Below the pieces are notes generated by a model. It made no database searches. It had not been told where the DNA came from and saw only the letters and a list, made by a program, of their open reading frames with translations. A DNA stretch of 64,000 bases, from the NCBI GenBank assembly GCA_937121175.1, contig CAKZKD010000028.1, forward strand, positions 186,001 through 250,000, read 5' to 3'. The stretch is from an uncultured Flavobacteriales bacterium. GTDB lineage: Bacteria; Bacteroidota; Bacteroidia; Flavobacteriales_G; Salibacteraceae. Shown here one piece after another: positions 56,573 to 64,000 of the stretch (within the stretch, counting starts at the first letter, position 1; every line of letters starts with the position of its first letter). Made by a program: the position numbers and the translations under genes.

Positions 56573-56911
56573 GTGCCTTATAAGGAACGAGAAATAACAA
56601 AGCTGTATTACAGTATAGGAGAAGTTTCCAAATTGTTTGAAGTAAATTCTTCACTTATTCGTTTTTGGGAAAGTGAATTTGATTTGCTAAAACCAAAAAA
56701 GAATAAGAAAGGCAATCGATTATTTACTCAAAAAGACCTTACCTACCTGAAGATTATTTACGAACTAGTTAAAGTAAAAGGCTATACTCTGGAAGGCGCT
56801 AAGCGTGCATTGAAGGACGATAGAAATACCCTTTTAGAAAAGCAAAACTTGATAGATGCCCTTTCTAAAATAAAAATTCAACTTGAATCTTTAAAAAAAG
56901 ACCTCTACTAG
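56573..56911 (+). CDS. MerR-family transcriptional regulator
   Basis: The 112-residue protein starts at GTG 56573 and has the MerR helix-turn-helix (YYSIGEVSKLFEVNSSLIRFWESEFDLLKPKKNKKGNRLFTQKDL) and the following dimerisation helix. There is no Cys-rich metal-binding loop or large effector domain, so the signal is unknown. Its TAG stop lies within CTAG (56908-56911), which also encodes the TAG stop of the convergent hldD gene. Confidence 0.9.
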   Translation: MPYKEREITKLYYSIGEVSKLFEVNSSLIRFWESEFDLLKPKKNKKGNRLFTQKDLTYLKIIYELVKVKGYTLEGAKRALKDDRNTLLEKQNLIDALSKIKIQLESLKKDLY

Positions 56912-57879
56912 TAATAACCGCTATTGATTAGGTAATTACCAACGTACTCAGAAACTCCTTCCTCTAAAGTTCTAAATCCCTTGTCGTATCCGACTGAAAG
57001 CAATTTTGCCATATCGGCTTCTGTAAAATACTGGTATTTGTCGCGAATGTCTTTTGGTGTAGGAATGTAGGAAATTTCCTCAGGTAAATTCATTGCTTTA
57101 AAAGTAGCTACTACCAAATCGTTGAAACTCCTAGCCTTTCCAGTTCCAAGATTGTACAAACCGCTATTTTCTGGCTTTCTGTTCTGCATCATAAAGAAAA
57201 GTACCTCAACTACATCCTTTACATAAATAAAATCCCGTAATTGTTCGCCGTCTTTATAATTCGAATTGTGCGATTGAAATAACTTCATCGCGCCCGTTTT
57301 TGTTATTTGATTAAACGCATGCCATATAACTGAGGCCATTCTACCCTTGTGATATTCGTTGGGTCCATAAACATTAAAAAACTTAAATCCACCCCAAAAA
57401 AACGGTTTTTTCTCCTGCTTAAGCGCCCAAACGTCAAAGTCATTTTTTGAATCTCCGTATGGATTCAATGGTTGTAACTTAGCTGATAATTCATGATTGT
57501 CGGAGTAACCAAATTCCCCTAAACCATAAGTAGCAGCAGACGAAGCATATATGAAAGGAATACAATGTTCAGCACAGATACTCCATAAGTCCTTGGTATA
57601 ATTTAGGTTTAACTCGTTAAAAATATTTACATCAAATTCAGTTGTATCTGTTCTGGCACCAATATGAAAAACAAATTCAGTTAGTTTATGGTTCTTTTTT
57701 AACCAACTTGCAAAATCTTTGCGGTCAACTAACCCACGATATTTCTTTGACGAATAATTCGGTTTTTTACTTTCAGCAGAAAAGTCATCTACCAAAATCA
57801 GCTCGTAAAAACCTTCTTCGTTCAGCTTTTCAATTAAACAACTACCAATAAAACCCGCTGCTCCTGTAATTACAATCAT
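56908..57879 (-). CDS. hldD: ADP-L-glycero-D-manno-heptose 6-epimerase
   Basis: The 323-residue short-chain dehydrogenase/reductase starts at ATG 57879 (MIVITGAAGFIGSCLIEKL); a TTG start at 57900 would lie inside the promoter element. Visible are the Rossmann GxxGFIGS, HIGARTDTTE, SSAATYG, the catalytic YGDSK (YxxxK), FFNVYGPNEYHKGRMASV and QLRDFIYVKDV, the set that identifies HldD. It makes the heptose precursor for lipopolysaccharide inner core. The other heptose genes are not in the window. Confidence 0.95.
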   Translation of the reverse strand: MIVITGAAGFIGSCLIEKLNEEGFYELILVDDFSAESKKPNYSSKKYRGLVDRKDFASWLKKNHKLTEFVFHIGARTDTTEFDVNIFNELNLNYTKDLWSICAEHCIPFIYASSAATYGLGEFGYSDNHELSAKLQPLNPYGDSKNDFDVWALKQEKKPFFWGGFKFFNVYGPNEYHKGRMASVIWHAFNQITKTGAMKLFQSHNSNYKDGEQLRDFIYVKDVVEVLFFMMQNRKPENSGLYNLGTGKARSFNDLVVATFKAMNLPEEISYIPTPKDIRDKYQYFTEADMAKLLSVGYDKGFRTLEEGVSEYVGNYLINSGYY

Positions 57880-57897
57880 TTTCCAATCCTTATTCAA

Positions 57898-57905
57898 CAA
57901 AGTTA
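57898..57905 (-). promoter_or_regulatory. TAnnTTTG promoter of hldD
   Basis: On the minus strand TAACTTTG matches the consensus exactly, 18 bases before the hldD ATG. It is the same octamer as in the M23 peptidase promoter. Confidence 0.6.
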
Positions 57906-57954
57906 GCTTTTGAGAAATTAATTTAGGAATATCGGTTCGCTATTTTCGGTCAAT

Positions 57955-57962
57955 TATATTTG
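57955..57962 (+). promoter_or_regulatory. TAnnTTTG promoter of fabD
   Basis: TATATTTG matches the consensus exactly, 24 bases before ATG 57987. It faces away from the hldD promoter, with 49 bases between the two elements. Confidence 0.65.
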
Positions 57963-57986
57963 CCCAAAATTTTAAATACCACAAGC

Positions 57987-58868
57987 ATGAAAGCATATGT
58001 ATTTCCAGGTCAAGGTTCACAATTTATTGGAATGGGAAAAGACCTTTACGACTCTAGTTCAACATCGAAAGCATTATTTGATTCAGCAAACGAAATACTA
58101 GGTTTCGACATCGTAAATACTATGTTTAGTGGTACGGATGAAGAATTGAAACAAACTAAGGTAACACAACCTGCAATTTTTTTACACTCCACCATACTTG
58201 CCAACCATTTGGGTGATGCTTTTCAACCAGATATGGTTGCTGGACACTCTCTTGGAGAACTTAGCGCGTTGGTTGCCAATAAAACGCTAAAATTCGAAGA
58301 TGGACTAAGGTTAGTTTCTCAAAGGGCTTTAGCAATGCAAAAAGCATGTGAAGCACAGCCATCAACAATGGCCGCAATACTTGGACTTGACGACGCTATC
58401 GTAGAAAATATTTGTAAAGAAACTGAAGGGATTGTTGTTGCCGCTAACTACAATTGTCCGGGGCAATTGGTTATTTCTGGAAGTGTTGATGCTATTGATA
58501 AAGCGTGTGAAGCATTAACCGAAGCCGGTGCAAGAAGGGCTTTAGTTTTGCCAGTTGGTGGTGCTTTTCATTCTCCTCTCATGGAGCCAGCGCGTGCAGA
58601 ATTGGCCAACGCAATTGAAAATACTGATTTTGCACCTGGAATTTGTCCAATATACCAAAACGTAACAGCAAGTGCAGTAACTAATCCCTCTGAAATAAAA
58701 GAAAATTTAATGGCACAATTAACTGCACCGGTACGATGGACTCAAACCATGAAAGCTATGGTTGCAGATGGTGCAAATCATTTTACGGAAGTTGGCCCAG
58801 GAAAAGTGCTACAAGGATTGGTTAAAAAAGTTGACCGTTCTATTCCTACGGAAAGTGCTGCAGTATAG
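57987..58868 (+). CDS. fabD: malonyl-CoA:ACP transacylase
   Basis: The 293-residue protein starts at ATG 57987 (MKAYVFPGQGSQFIGMGKDLY). The nucleophile motif GHSLGELSAL, the QRALAMQKAC Arg segment, and the catalytic His in GGAFHSPLM are all present. It loads malonyl groups onto acyl carrier protein for fatty acid synthesis. The in-frame TTG at 57960 falls within the promoter and is rejected. The other fab genes are not adjacent; a lipoprotein gene follows after 6 bases. Confidence 0.97.
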   Translation: MKAYVFPGQGSQFIGMGKDLYDSSSTSKALFDSANEILGFDIVNTMFSGTDEELKQTKVTQPAIFLHSTILANHLGDAFQPDMVAGHSLGELSALVANKTLKFEDGLRLVSQRALAMQKACEAQPSTMAAILGLDDAIVENICKETEGIVVAANYNCPGQLVISGSVDAIDKACEALTEAGARRALVLPVGGAFHSPLMEPARAELANAIENTDFAPGICPIYQNVTASAVTNPSEIKENLMAQLTAPVRWTQTMKAMVADGANHFTEVGPGKVLQGLVKKVDRSIPTESAAV

Positions 58869-58874
58869 CCATCA

Positions 58875-59777
58875 ATGCGAGTTACCTTTTGTACATTTTT
58901 ACTTGGCTTCATCGTTTGGGGATGTAACAATCAATCAAAACTTGTAGATAAAAGCGATAAAAAACCCAAATGGGTGAAAGAGGAATCAAGCGATTTAACC
59001 AGAATTACGGTGAAGTCGCAGACCCTTTTTGATGCTAAAAACAAGGCTTTCGAGAGTTTTGAGAATACGCTAATTCACAGTATTGCAAAACATGAAAATG
59101 CTTCTTCGGACACTGGAAAAATCAAAATTATCACGAAGTTCGTTCAGGAATACGATTGGTCCGTAATTAAAGGGCCAGCATACCAAAACAAACAAGGCAT
59201 CCATGACACATTGTTACTGGATAAATACTGGGAAAAGGAAAAGCTAAGTCGAGGCGGATATTTATTCACTTACTACAGTTTATTTGATTGCACAACAGAC
59301 GAAATCAAGAAAATAGCAAATCAATACAACCGTAAATACAATTATACCGGTGAACAACTAGAAAGTATTAATCAAAAAATCACCCAAACCAACTCCATTG
59401 ACACCCTCGTAAATTGTAGAAAAAGACTCTTTGAACTTGAATATAAATCTGGCTTGCATTATCTTGAAGAAATAGAGGAACATAAAAAGCGGCTGGACAG
59501 GATTATAGAATCCATTCGCGTACAAGTACTTGAACAAACTTCATCTGTTCTAGTCTTTGAGGTATTGATGAACGGTGAAAAAACAATAATGTCACCAACT
59601 CTAAAAATTGGTTCGAATTGCGCTAAAATCGAAAATTATACAGTTGAAAAACACTCGTGCACTGTGGTATATAACTCCAAATATTGCCTTACACAAGATA
59701 GGAGTAACAGTATTTCAATTCATCTAAATACTACTAAGAACCCCATCATCACGAGAAATATTCCATTAATTGAATAA
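58875..59777 (+). CDS. LPP20-like lipoprotein of unknown function
   Basis: The 300-residue protein has a lipoprotein signal peptide (FCTFLLGFIVWGCNNQSK, Cys at about 17). Just after it, KKPKWVKEE and an Ala/Asn-poor helix (FDAKNKAFESFENTLI) recall the start of LPP20-type domains, in which a PxW motif precedes a helix and a beta-sheet; the similarity is my judgement and is weak. The C-terminal half (from about 200) seems beta-rich with three Cys. It is probably cotranscribed with fabD (6-base gap). Its end lies 5 bases from the end of the convergent exported protein gene. Confidence 0.65.
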   Translation: MRVTFCTFLLGFIVWGCNNQSKLVDKSDKKPKWVKEESSDLTRITVKSQTLFDAKNKAFESFENTLIHSIAKHENASSDTGKIKIITKFVQEYDWSVIKGPAYQNKQGIHDTLLLDKYWEKEKLSRGGYLFTYYSLFDCTTDEIKKIANQYNRKYNYTGEQLESINQKITQTNSIDTLVNCRKRLFELEYKSGLHYLEEIEEHKKRLDRIIESIRVQVLEQTSSVLVFEVLMNGEKTIMSPTLKIGSNCAKIENYTVEKHSCTVVYNSKYCLTQDRSNSISIHLNTTKNPIITRNIPLIE

Positions 59778-59782
59778 GAAAA

Positions 59783-60745
59783 TCAATAGTATTGGCCTAA
59801 CCAGTCTTGATTGCCAATTACCTGCATATAGGAATCAATTAACAACTCATTTTTGAGCTCTAGCTCTTTTCTTGCAATTTCAATTTGTTTATCCGAAGAA
59901 ATCGTCCCCATGGCATTGTTTAGTGCATCGTTTAGCTGACCCCAATACTCTGCATAATATTTCTTTTCTTTCAATATCGTTTGCAACCGATTTGACGCAT
60001 AAGGATTCAAAAGTATTTTTTTCGTAAACTCATTTACCTTATCCTTCATTCCTTTTTGAGATAAGAAGTACTCGTATTCTTGAGCAATATCGAAAGAACG
60101 ATACTTTAAAAACACAGTTGCTGCTTGCTCAACTAAAGGATTGAATTCCATGTTACACTGAATGTCGTTTTTTGGAAAGTCGTAGTTGGCATTAACCACC
60201 AGTTCAAATTCTCTTTTAGCTAATCCATTTTCTAGCCCCGACATGAATGAATTACAAATACTCGGAATTTCACCAAATAGCATTAATCTGGCACTATCCA
60301 AAAAGGCATCTAATTGTTTTGGATTGTTCATTATTGAATCTATGGCTTCGATTTTTGCTGCTCGATTTTCGGAACTTGGACACGTTTGTCTAATTCTTTT
60401 AGCCAAAAGAACCGTATCGTTTAATAAATCCCCAACGTAAAAGTCAAGCGTAACTACACTTACCGAATAATCTTCTCCTCTTGGGTCCAGAAGCGGTATA
60501 GCATTCATCTTTACCATTAGCACATAGGGTGAAATGTGCTTATCAGAAACGTTGCCACTTCTTTTAATGATTGAACTCAATTTAGAATTTATCGTGACCA
60601 AATCCTTTTGTTGAAAATCCTCTACCGGGATCACTAGTGGACTAAGTGCAATATTTTTGAATAAGATATCACTGGTTTGTGCTTTGGTGCACACATTGAG
60701 AAAGAAAACGGTCAGTACAATTAAGGAAACAACTTTTTTGCTCAT
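59783..60745 (-). CDS. exported protein of unknown function
   Basis: I do not recognise this 320-residue protein. It has a signal peptide (MSKKVVSLIVLTVFFLNVCTKAQ, likely cleaved after KAQ), a beta-rich part to about residue 110 (PYVLMVKMNAIPLLDPRG, VVTLDFYVGDLLNDTVLL), and a mostly helical remainder that ends in LIDSYMQVIGNQDWLGQYY. There is no membrane helix, lipobox, T9SS domain or catalytic motif. It has its own good promoter and faces the LPP20-like lipoprotein gene tail to tail. A shared envelope function of the two is only a guess from position. Confidence 0.7.
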   Translation of the reverse strand: MSKKVVSLIVLTVFFLNVCTKAQTSDILFKNIALSPLVIPVEDFQQKDLVTINSKLSSIIKRSGNVSDKHISPYVLMVKMNAIPLLDPRGEDYSVSVVTLDFYVGDLLNDTVLLAKRIRQTCPSSENRAAKIEAIDSIMNNPKQLDAFLDSARLMLFGEIPSICNSFMSGLENGLAKREFELVVNANYDFPKNDIQCNMEFNPLVEQAATVFLKYRSFDIAQEYEYFLSQKGMKDKVNEFTKKILLNPYASNRLQTILKEKKYYAEYWGQLNDALNNAMGTISSDKQIEIARKELELKNELLIDSYMQVIGNQDWLGQYY

Positions 60746-60770
60746 CGAGTATTTTTTTGGAAACGAATTT

Positions 60771-60798
60771 CAAATGTAATCACAATGATTCATGCAAA
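60771..60798 (-). promoter_or_regulatory. promoter of the unknown exported protein gene
   Basis: On the minus strand TTTG (60798-60795), 16 bases, TACATTTG (60778-60771), or a TTTG (60803-60800) further out with a 21-base spacer. The -7 element is exact and lies 25 bases before the ATG at 60745. Confidence 0.7.
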
Positions 60799-60873
60799 TC
60801 AAAGACCAATATTTTCCTTTTGTTGAATTTAACTAAATTCACGACTTCATTCATTAACCAAAATACTCTCCTC

Positions 60874-62409
60874 ATGTTAGTAAAAACATACGGTAGCGCT
60901 GTGTATGGAATTAACGCACAATCTATTACCATAGAAGTCAATGTTTCAAGAGGGGCTAAATACTTTTTGGTTGGCTTACCTGATAATGCGGTAAAAGAAA
61001 GTCAACAGCGTATTACTTCTGCTCTGGACCAATACGGTTATAAAATGCCTGGAAAAAAGATTGTCATTAATATGGCTCCAGCCGATATTCGAAAGGAAGG
61101 CAGCTACTACGATTTGCCATTGGCAATGGGAATATTAGCAGCAAGCGAACAAATTCCGGAAGCTAATCTAGACAAGTATGTAATTATGGGAGAACTTTCA
61201 TTGGATGGGAGTTTGCAGCCCATGAAAGGAGCTTTACCCATCGCCATTCAGGCAAGGGCTGAAGGTTATAAAGGAATTATTTTACCAAAACAGAACGCAC
61301 GCGAGGCTGGAATTGTAAACAATTTGGATGTACATGGTGCAACCAATTTAAAGGAGGTTATTGAGTTTGTTGAAACTGGAGTTGGTATTCCAAAAGAAGA
61401 AATTGACACAAGGAGTGAATTCAATAAGAAACTAGATGAATTTGATGTTGACTTTGAAGACGTAAAAGGGCAGGAATCTACTAAACGTGCGCTAGAAATA
61501 GCTGCTGCAGGTGGTCATAATGCCTTATTAATTGGCCCACCTGGTGTTGGAAAAACCATGCTTGCCAAACGAATTCCGACTATACTTCCCCCACTCACTT
61601 TGGAAGAGGCCCTAGAAACAACCAAAATTCATTCTGTTGCGGGATTGCTCGGCACCAAAACATCTCTGATGACAACCCGCCCTTACCGATCACCACATCA
61701 TACAATATCAAACGTTGCCCTTATTGGAGGAGGCTCGAACCCACAACCGGGAGAAGTCTCTTTGGCTCATAATGGGGTGTTGTTCCTTGATGAACTACCT
61801 GAATTTCAACGACAAGTTTTAGAGGTATTGCGTCAACCATTGGAAGACCGAACGGTTACGATTTCAAGGGCAAAAATGACTGTTGATTATCCTGCTTCAC
61901 TCATGCTCATCGCTTCGATGAACCCCTCGCCTAGCGGTAATTTCTACGACCCTAACGACCCCAACTCTGATGCGGAGCATGTGGTAAGAAGATACCTCAG
62001 TAAAGTTTCGGGGCCACTACTCGATCGAATAGATTTACACGTAGAAGTAAACCCTGTTCCTTTTGATGATTTGGCGCACAGACCTGCTGGGGAGAGCTCC
62101 TTGTCCATAAGAAATCGGGTGGTAGCAGCACGAGAAATTCAGTCCAAACGATTCGAAAATTTCCTGGGTATATACAGCAACGCTCAATTAACTCCAAAAC
62201 TGATAAAACAAGTTTGTAAGATTGACGAAACCGGAAACCTATTGATAAAACAAGCAATGGATAAACTTGGGTTTTCAGCGAGGTCCTATACTCGTATTTT
62301 AAAAGTAGCAAGAACTGTGGCTGATTTGTCGGCAACCGAAAACATAGAGGCTAGTCACATAGCTGAAGCTATTCAGTATAGAAGTTTGGATAGAGAGGGT
62401 TTTAATTAG
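60874..62409 (+). CDS. comM: YifB/ComM-family magnesium chelatase-like AAA+ protein
   Basis: The 511-residue protein starts at ATG 60874 (MLVKTYGSAVYGINAQSI); the frame is open further upstream but those residues are not family-like. The N-terminal ChlI domain (FLVGLPDNAVKESQQRI, ADIRKEGSYYDLPLAMGIL) precedes an AAA+ core with Walker A GPPGVGKTMLAKRIP, RPYRSPHHTISN, FLDELPEF and SMNPSPSG. In Vibrio, ComM is a helicase that promotes branch migration in natural transformation; the family is also found in non-competent bacteria. The TAG stop overlaps the TAA of the convergent mtfA-like gene within TTAG. Confidence 0.93.
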   Translation: MLVKTYGSAVYGINAQSITIEVNVSRGAKYFLVGLPDNAVKESQQRITSALDQYGYKMPGKKIVINMAPADIRKEGSYYDLPLAMGILAASEQIPEANLDKYVIMGELSLDGSLQPMKGALPIAIQARAEGYKGIILPKQNAREAGIVNNLDVHGATNLKEVIEFVETGVGIPKEEIDTRSEFNKKLDEFDVDFEDVKGQESTKRALEIAAAGGHNALLIGPPGVGKTMLAKRIPTILPPLTLEEALETTKIHSVAGLLGTKTSLMTTRPYRSPHHTISNVALIGGGSNPQPGEVSLAHNGVLFLDELPEFQRQVLEVLRQPLEDRTVTISRAKMTVDYPASLMLIASMNPSPSGNFYDPNDPNSDAEHVVRRYLSKVSGPLLDRIDLHVEVNPVPFDDLAHRPAGESSLSIRNRVVAAREIQSKRFENFLGIYSNAQLTPKLIKQVCKIDETGNLLIKQAMDKLGFSARSYTRILKVARTVADLSATENIEASHIAEAIQYRSLDREGFN

Positions 62410-63257
62410 CCAAAAAAACCACGCATTTTCGGTCTGTAATCCAGTTTAGCGTTCCTTGGGTCTTGGTTCATTAAACGCACTAACCCTACATAGATATCAG
62501 GAAAGGCGCGAACAAATTCATTTGGACGTTCAAAAAACTCCTCTACCATTACAGGGAATAGCTCGGTTGGAATTTTACGGATATCCCTTCGAAAAAACTT
62601 TCGTTCTTGTGCTGATGCATTTCTCAATTTAGAATGCGCAAATGCCATCCAGTTTTCATAAATCACCAACCAATCTGCTTCCCAAACCATTCCTTGTCGG
62701 TGTTGCAGATATAATGCGTGAGCAAATTCATGAATTGCTAAATTCACTCCATCAGAATAGTCTTCATAACCTTTTTCAACATGTGCCCAACTAAACCAAA
62801 TTAAACCCTTTGGAGAAGTGGCACCGTACATTCTAGGATGACGTTTAGAAAGCTTAAATGAACGTGGATAAACATGATATTCTGGGAAATACCTCAAAAA
62901 TGAAAAGTCTAAACCAAAGGTCAATTGAGCAGCTCCAGCGCTGATTAGTGTTTTTACTTCCCTAGTGATTACCTGGCCTTCTTGAGATATGAATTCCTTT
63001 CCGATGTAATGATTTAGAACACGGTTAAGAAACTTCTCTTTCCCTCCTATACTAAGTGCATTAAAATATGGTACTTTCCTTTTGAGAATGGTTTTTATAG
63101 CTGCCCTATCAAATTTAGAAACCTCTTTTCTCCTTCTCCAAAGGGTAACACCTAGCACATGATCTTCGAAAATGAAATTGAAAATTTTGTACGCCACGAA
63201 TAGCAACATAGAAATGGTAATACCAATAATGAGAATTCCCATGAATAAATCAACCAT
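62406..63257 (-). CDS. MtfA-like zinc-dependent peptidase
   Basis: The 283-residue protein starts with a membrane helix (FMGILIIGITISMLLFVAYKIFNFIF), unlike soluble E. coli MtfA. The MtfA domain follows: FLNRVLNHYIGKEF, ISAGAAQLTFGL, YPRSF, SWAHVEKGYEDYSDGVNLAIHEFAHAL with the HExxH zinc site (HEFAH), and FFERPNEF with the third-ligand Glu. E. coli MtfA cleaves peptides and interacts with the glucose repressor Mlc; the target here is unknown. The gene is third in a minus-strand run aroB, DUF983, mtfA (27 bases after DUF983). Confidence 0.9.
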   Translation of the reverse strand: MVDLFMGILIIGITISMLLFVAYKIFNFIFEDHVLGVTLWRRRKEVSKFDRAAIKTILKRKVPYFNALSIGGKEKFLNRVLNHYIGKEFISQEGQVITREVKTLISAGAAQLTFGLDFSFLRYFPEYHVYPRSFKLSKRHPRMYGATSPKGLIWFSWAHVEKGYEDYSDGVNLAIHEFAHALYLQHRQGMVWEADWLVIYENWMAFAHSKLRNASAQERKFFRRDIRKIPTELFPVMVEEFFERPNEFVRAFPDIYVGLVRLMNQDPRNAKLDYRPKMRGFFG

Positions 63258-63283
63258 GAGCCAAATGTACGTATCGAGTGAGA

Positions 63284-63688
63284 TTAGTTATTCGCTTCTT
63301 GAAAGTCTTCTATCGCTCTAGGGTCGTATTTAACAAAGAAATTGATGTAAATGGCCCTGCATAATTTAAATATTACTGGTGCTAGAACGATGATAGAACC
63401 TATGGCCACAAATAGATATTCATTTACGTTAAAAGATGGATATAATACCAACATAGCCACAAAAACCGATATCATCCAGGCCACTGACACACCGTAAGAA
63501 ACGTACATAGCTCCGTAATAAAAAGCAGGTTCCAATTCAAACCGTTGCCCACATCTTGGGCAGGTTTTAGGCATGGCGAAAAACTTATCGTATTTGTAGT
63601 GGTTTTTGTTTTCAAACAAAGGCGTTTCATGGCACTTTGGACAACGCATTTTGAAAATACTGTACAGTTTGGAACCTTTGCTAAACAT
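63284..63688 (-). CDS. DUF983 membrane protein with zinc ribbon
   Basis: The 134-residue protein has an N-terminal zinc-ribbon (MRCPKCHETPLF and CPRCGQRFELEPAFYYG: two CPxC pairs) and two hydrophobic helices (YVSYGVSVAWMISVFVAMLVLY and YLFVAIGSIIVLAPVIFKL), the DUF983 layout. The function is unknown. It lies 47 bases after the aroB stop and 26 before the mtfA-like gene. The ATG at 63688 gives a 13-residue N-terminal lead before the ribbon. Confidence 0.88.
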   Translation of the reverse strand: MFSKGSKLYSIFKMRCPKCHETPLFENKNHYKYDKFFAMPKTCPRCGQRFELEPAFYYGAMYVSYGVSVAWMISVFVAMLVLYPSFNVNEYLFVAIGSIIVLAPVIFKLCRAIYINFFVKYDPRAIEDFQEANN

Positions 63689-63735
63689 GCTGCAAAATTA
63701 AGGAAGAACCTGAGATTAAAGGTGATAATTATTAC

Positions 63736-64000
63736 TCAATACACTGTAATAAAAGACAAAGACGCTTCTATTTGATTCAAGGTTGGTTGCACGTCAATGT
63801 TACATTTACCAATTGGACCAATCAATGAAAATGAAACCGAATCTCCTCTATTTTTTTTATCGAATTTGATAAGTTCTAAAACTTTTTCTACTTCTAAATC
63901 AGTAAAATATTTTTCGATTTCAAAATTGGAGTTTATCCAACTAAAAATGCTTTGACTGTCTTCTTTTGAAAGTAACTTTAACTCGACTGCTAAATTATTT
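63736..64000 (-). CDS. aroB: 3-dehydroquinate synthase, 3' end only
   Basis: The minus-strand frame is open from the window edge to TGA 63738-63736 and gives the last 87 residues of a longer protein. The segment VLELIKFDKKNRGDSVSFSL followed by IGPIGKCNIDV and a terminal ASLSFITVY matches the C-terminal domain of AroB, which ends with a (K)DKKN motif, a short beta-hairpin and a final helix. AroB makes dehydroquinate in the shikimate pathway. The active-site residues lie in the missing part, so the call rests on this C-terminal pattern. Confidence 0.8.
   Translation of the reverse strand, partial: NNLAVELKLLSKEDSQSIFSWINSNFEIEKYFTDLEVEKVLELIKFDKKNRGDSVSFSLIGPIGKCNIDVQPTLNQIEASLSFITVY

Noticed and set aside
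60757-60873. N-terminal extension of the ComM-like protein from 60757
   Set aside because: The 39 extra residues are not family-like and would overlap the promoter of the divergent gene; ATG 60874 starts exactly at the conserved N terminus.

Overview
The window is AT-rich, gene-dense chromosomal DNA from a member of the Bacteroidota, most likely Flavobacteriales. Several features point there: type IX secretion (T9SS) C-terminal sorting domains, DUF4290, a DnaJ with only two CxxCxGxG motifs, the gene order rplQ-carA-eno-gltA after the ribosomal superoperon, few visible Shine-Dalgarno sequences, and repeated TAnnTTTG promoter elements typical of the Bacteroidota primary sigma factor. The genus cannot be fixed from sequence alone. 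I see no rRNA, tRNA, CRISPR array, insertion sequence or prophage.

Layout. 1-6.8 kb: the end of an AHSA1/SRPBCC gene, a small lipoprotein-like gene with an in-frame TGA in its signal peptide, an RhlE-type DEAD-box helicase, a propeller-type LytS-like histidine kinase, a DUF218 lipoprotein and a secreted leucine-rich-repeat protein. 6.8-10.1 kb (minus): a molybdenum cofactor operon of ModE-like HTH, TauE/SafE permease, mobA, moaD, moaE and a moaC-moaB fusion. 10.2-14.0 kb (minus): gltA, eno, carA. 14.3-32.0 kb (minus): one str-S10-spc-alpha superoperon from rpsL to rplQ, including fusA, secY, map, infA, rpmJ and rpoA, with a well-formed promoter at its head and a terminator at its end. 32.2-37.2 kb (plus): a leader rich in inverted repeats, then uvrD/pcrA, DUF4290, murA (with Asp in place of the fosfomycin-target Cys) and a TlpA-like thioredoxin, closed by a UUCG terminator. 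37.3-39.0 kb: grpE-dnaJ. 39.0-45.8 kb: a translationally coupled four-gene operon of ABC-2 ATPase, ABC-2 permease, an NtrC-like regulator without a DNA-binding domain, and a large lipoprotein with seven FG-GAP repeats, an ASPIC/UnbV domain and seven more FG-GAP repeats. 45.9-52.7 kb: two tandem, partly paralogous T9SS cargo proteins. 52.8-64 kb: alaS, an M23 peptidase, a MerR regulator, hldD, fabD, an LPP20-like lipoprotein facing an unrecognised exported protein, a comM/yifB-type AAA+ protein, an MtfA-like zinc peptidase, DUF983 and the 3' end of aroB.

How the genes work together. Most of the window is housekeeping: translation, protein export, folding, envelope synthesis (murA, hldD, fabD, M23) and central metabolism (gltA, eno, carA, aroB). 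The accessory parts most worth attention are the coupled ABC/regulator/double-propeller operon, the molybdenum cofactor operon with its permease and sensor-less ModE-like regulator, the T9SS cargo pair, and the non-coding segment at 31.99-32.30 kb. That segment holds the superoperon promoter with a 5'-terminal hairpin, a duplicated 13-bp element, four inverted repeats, a possible 34-residue ORF, and a near-leaderless uvrD promoter.
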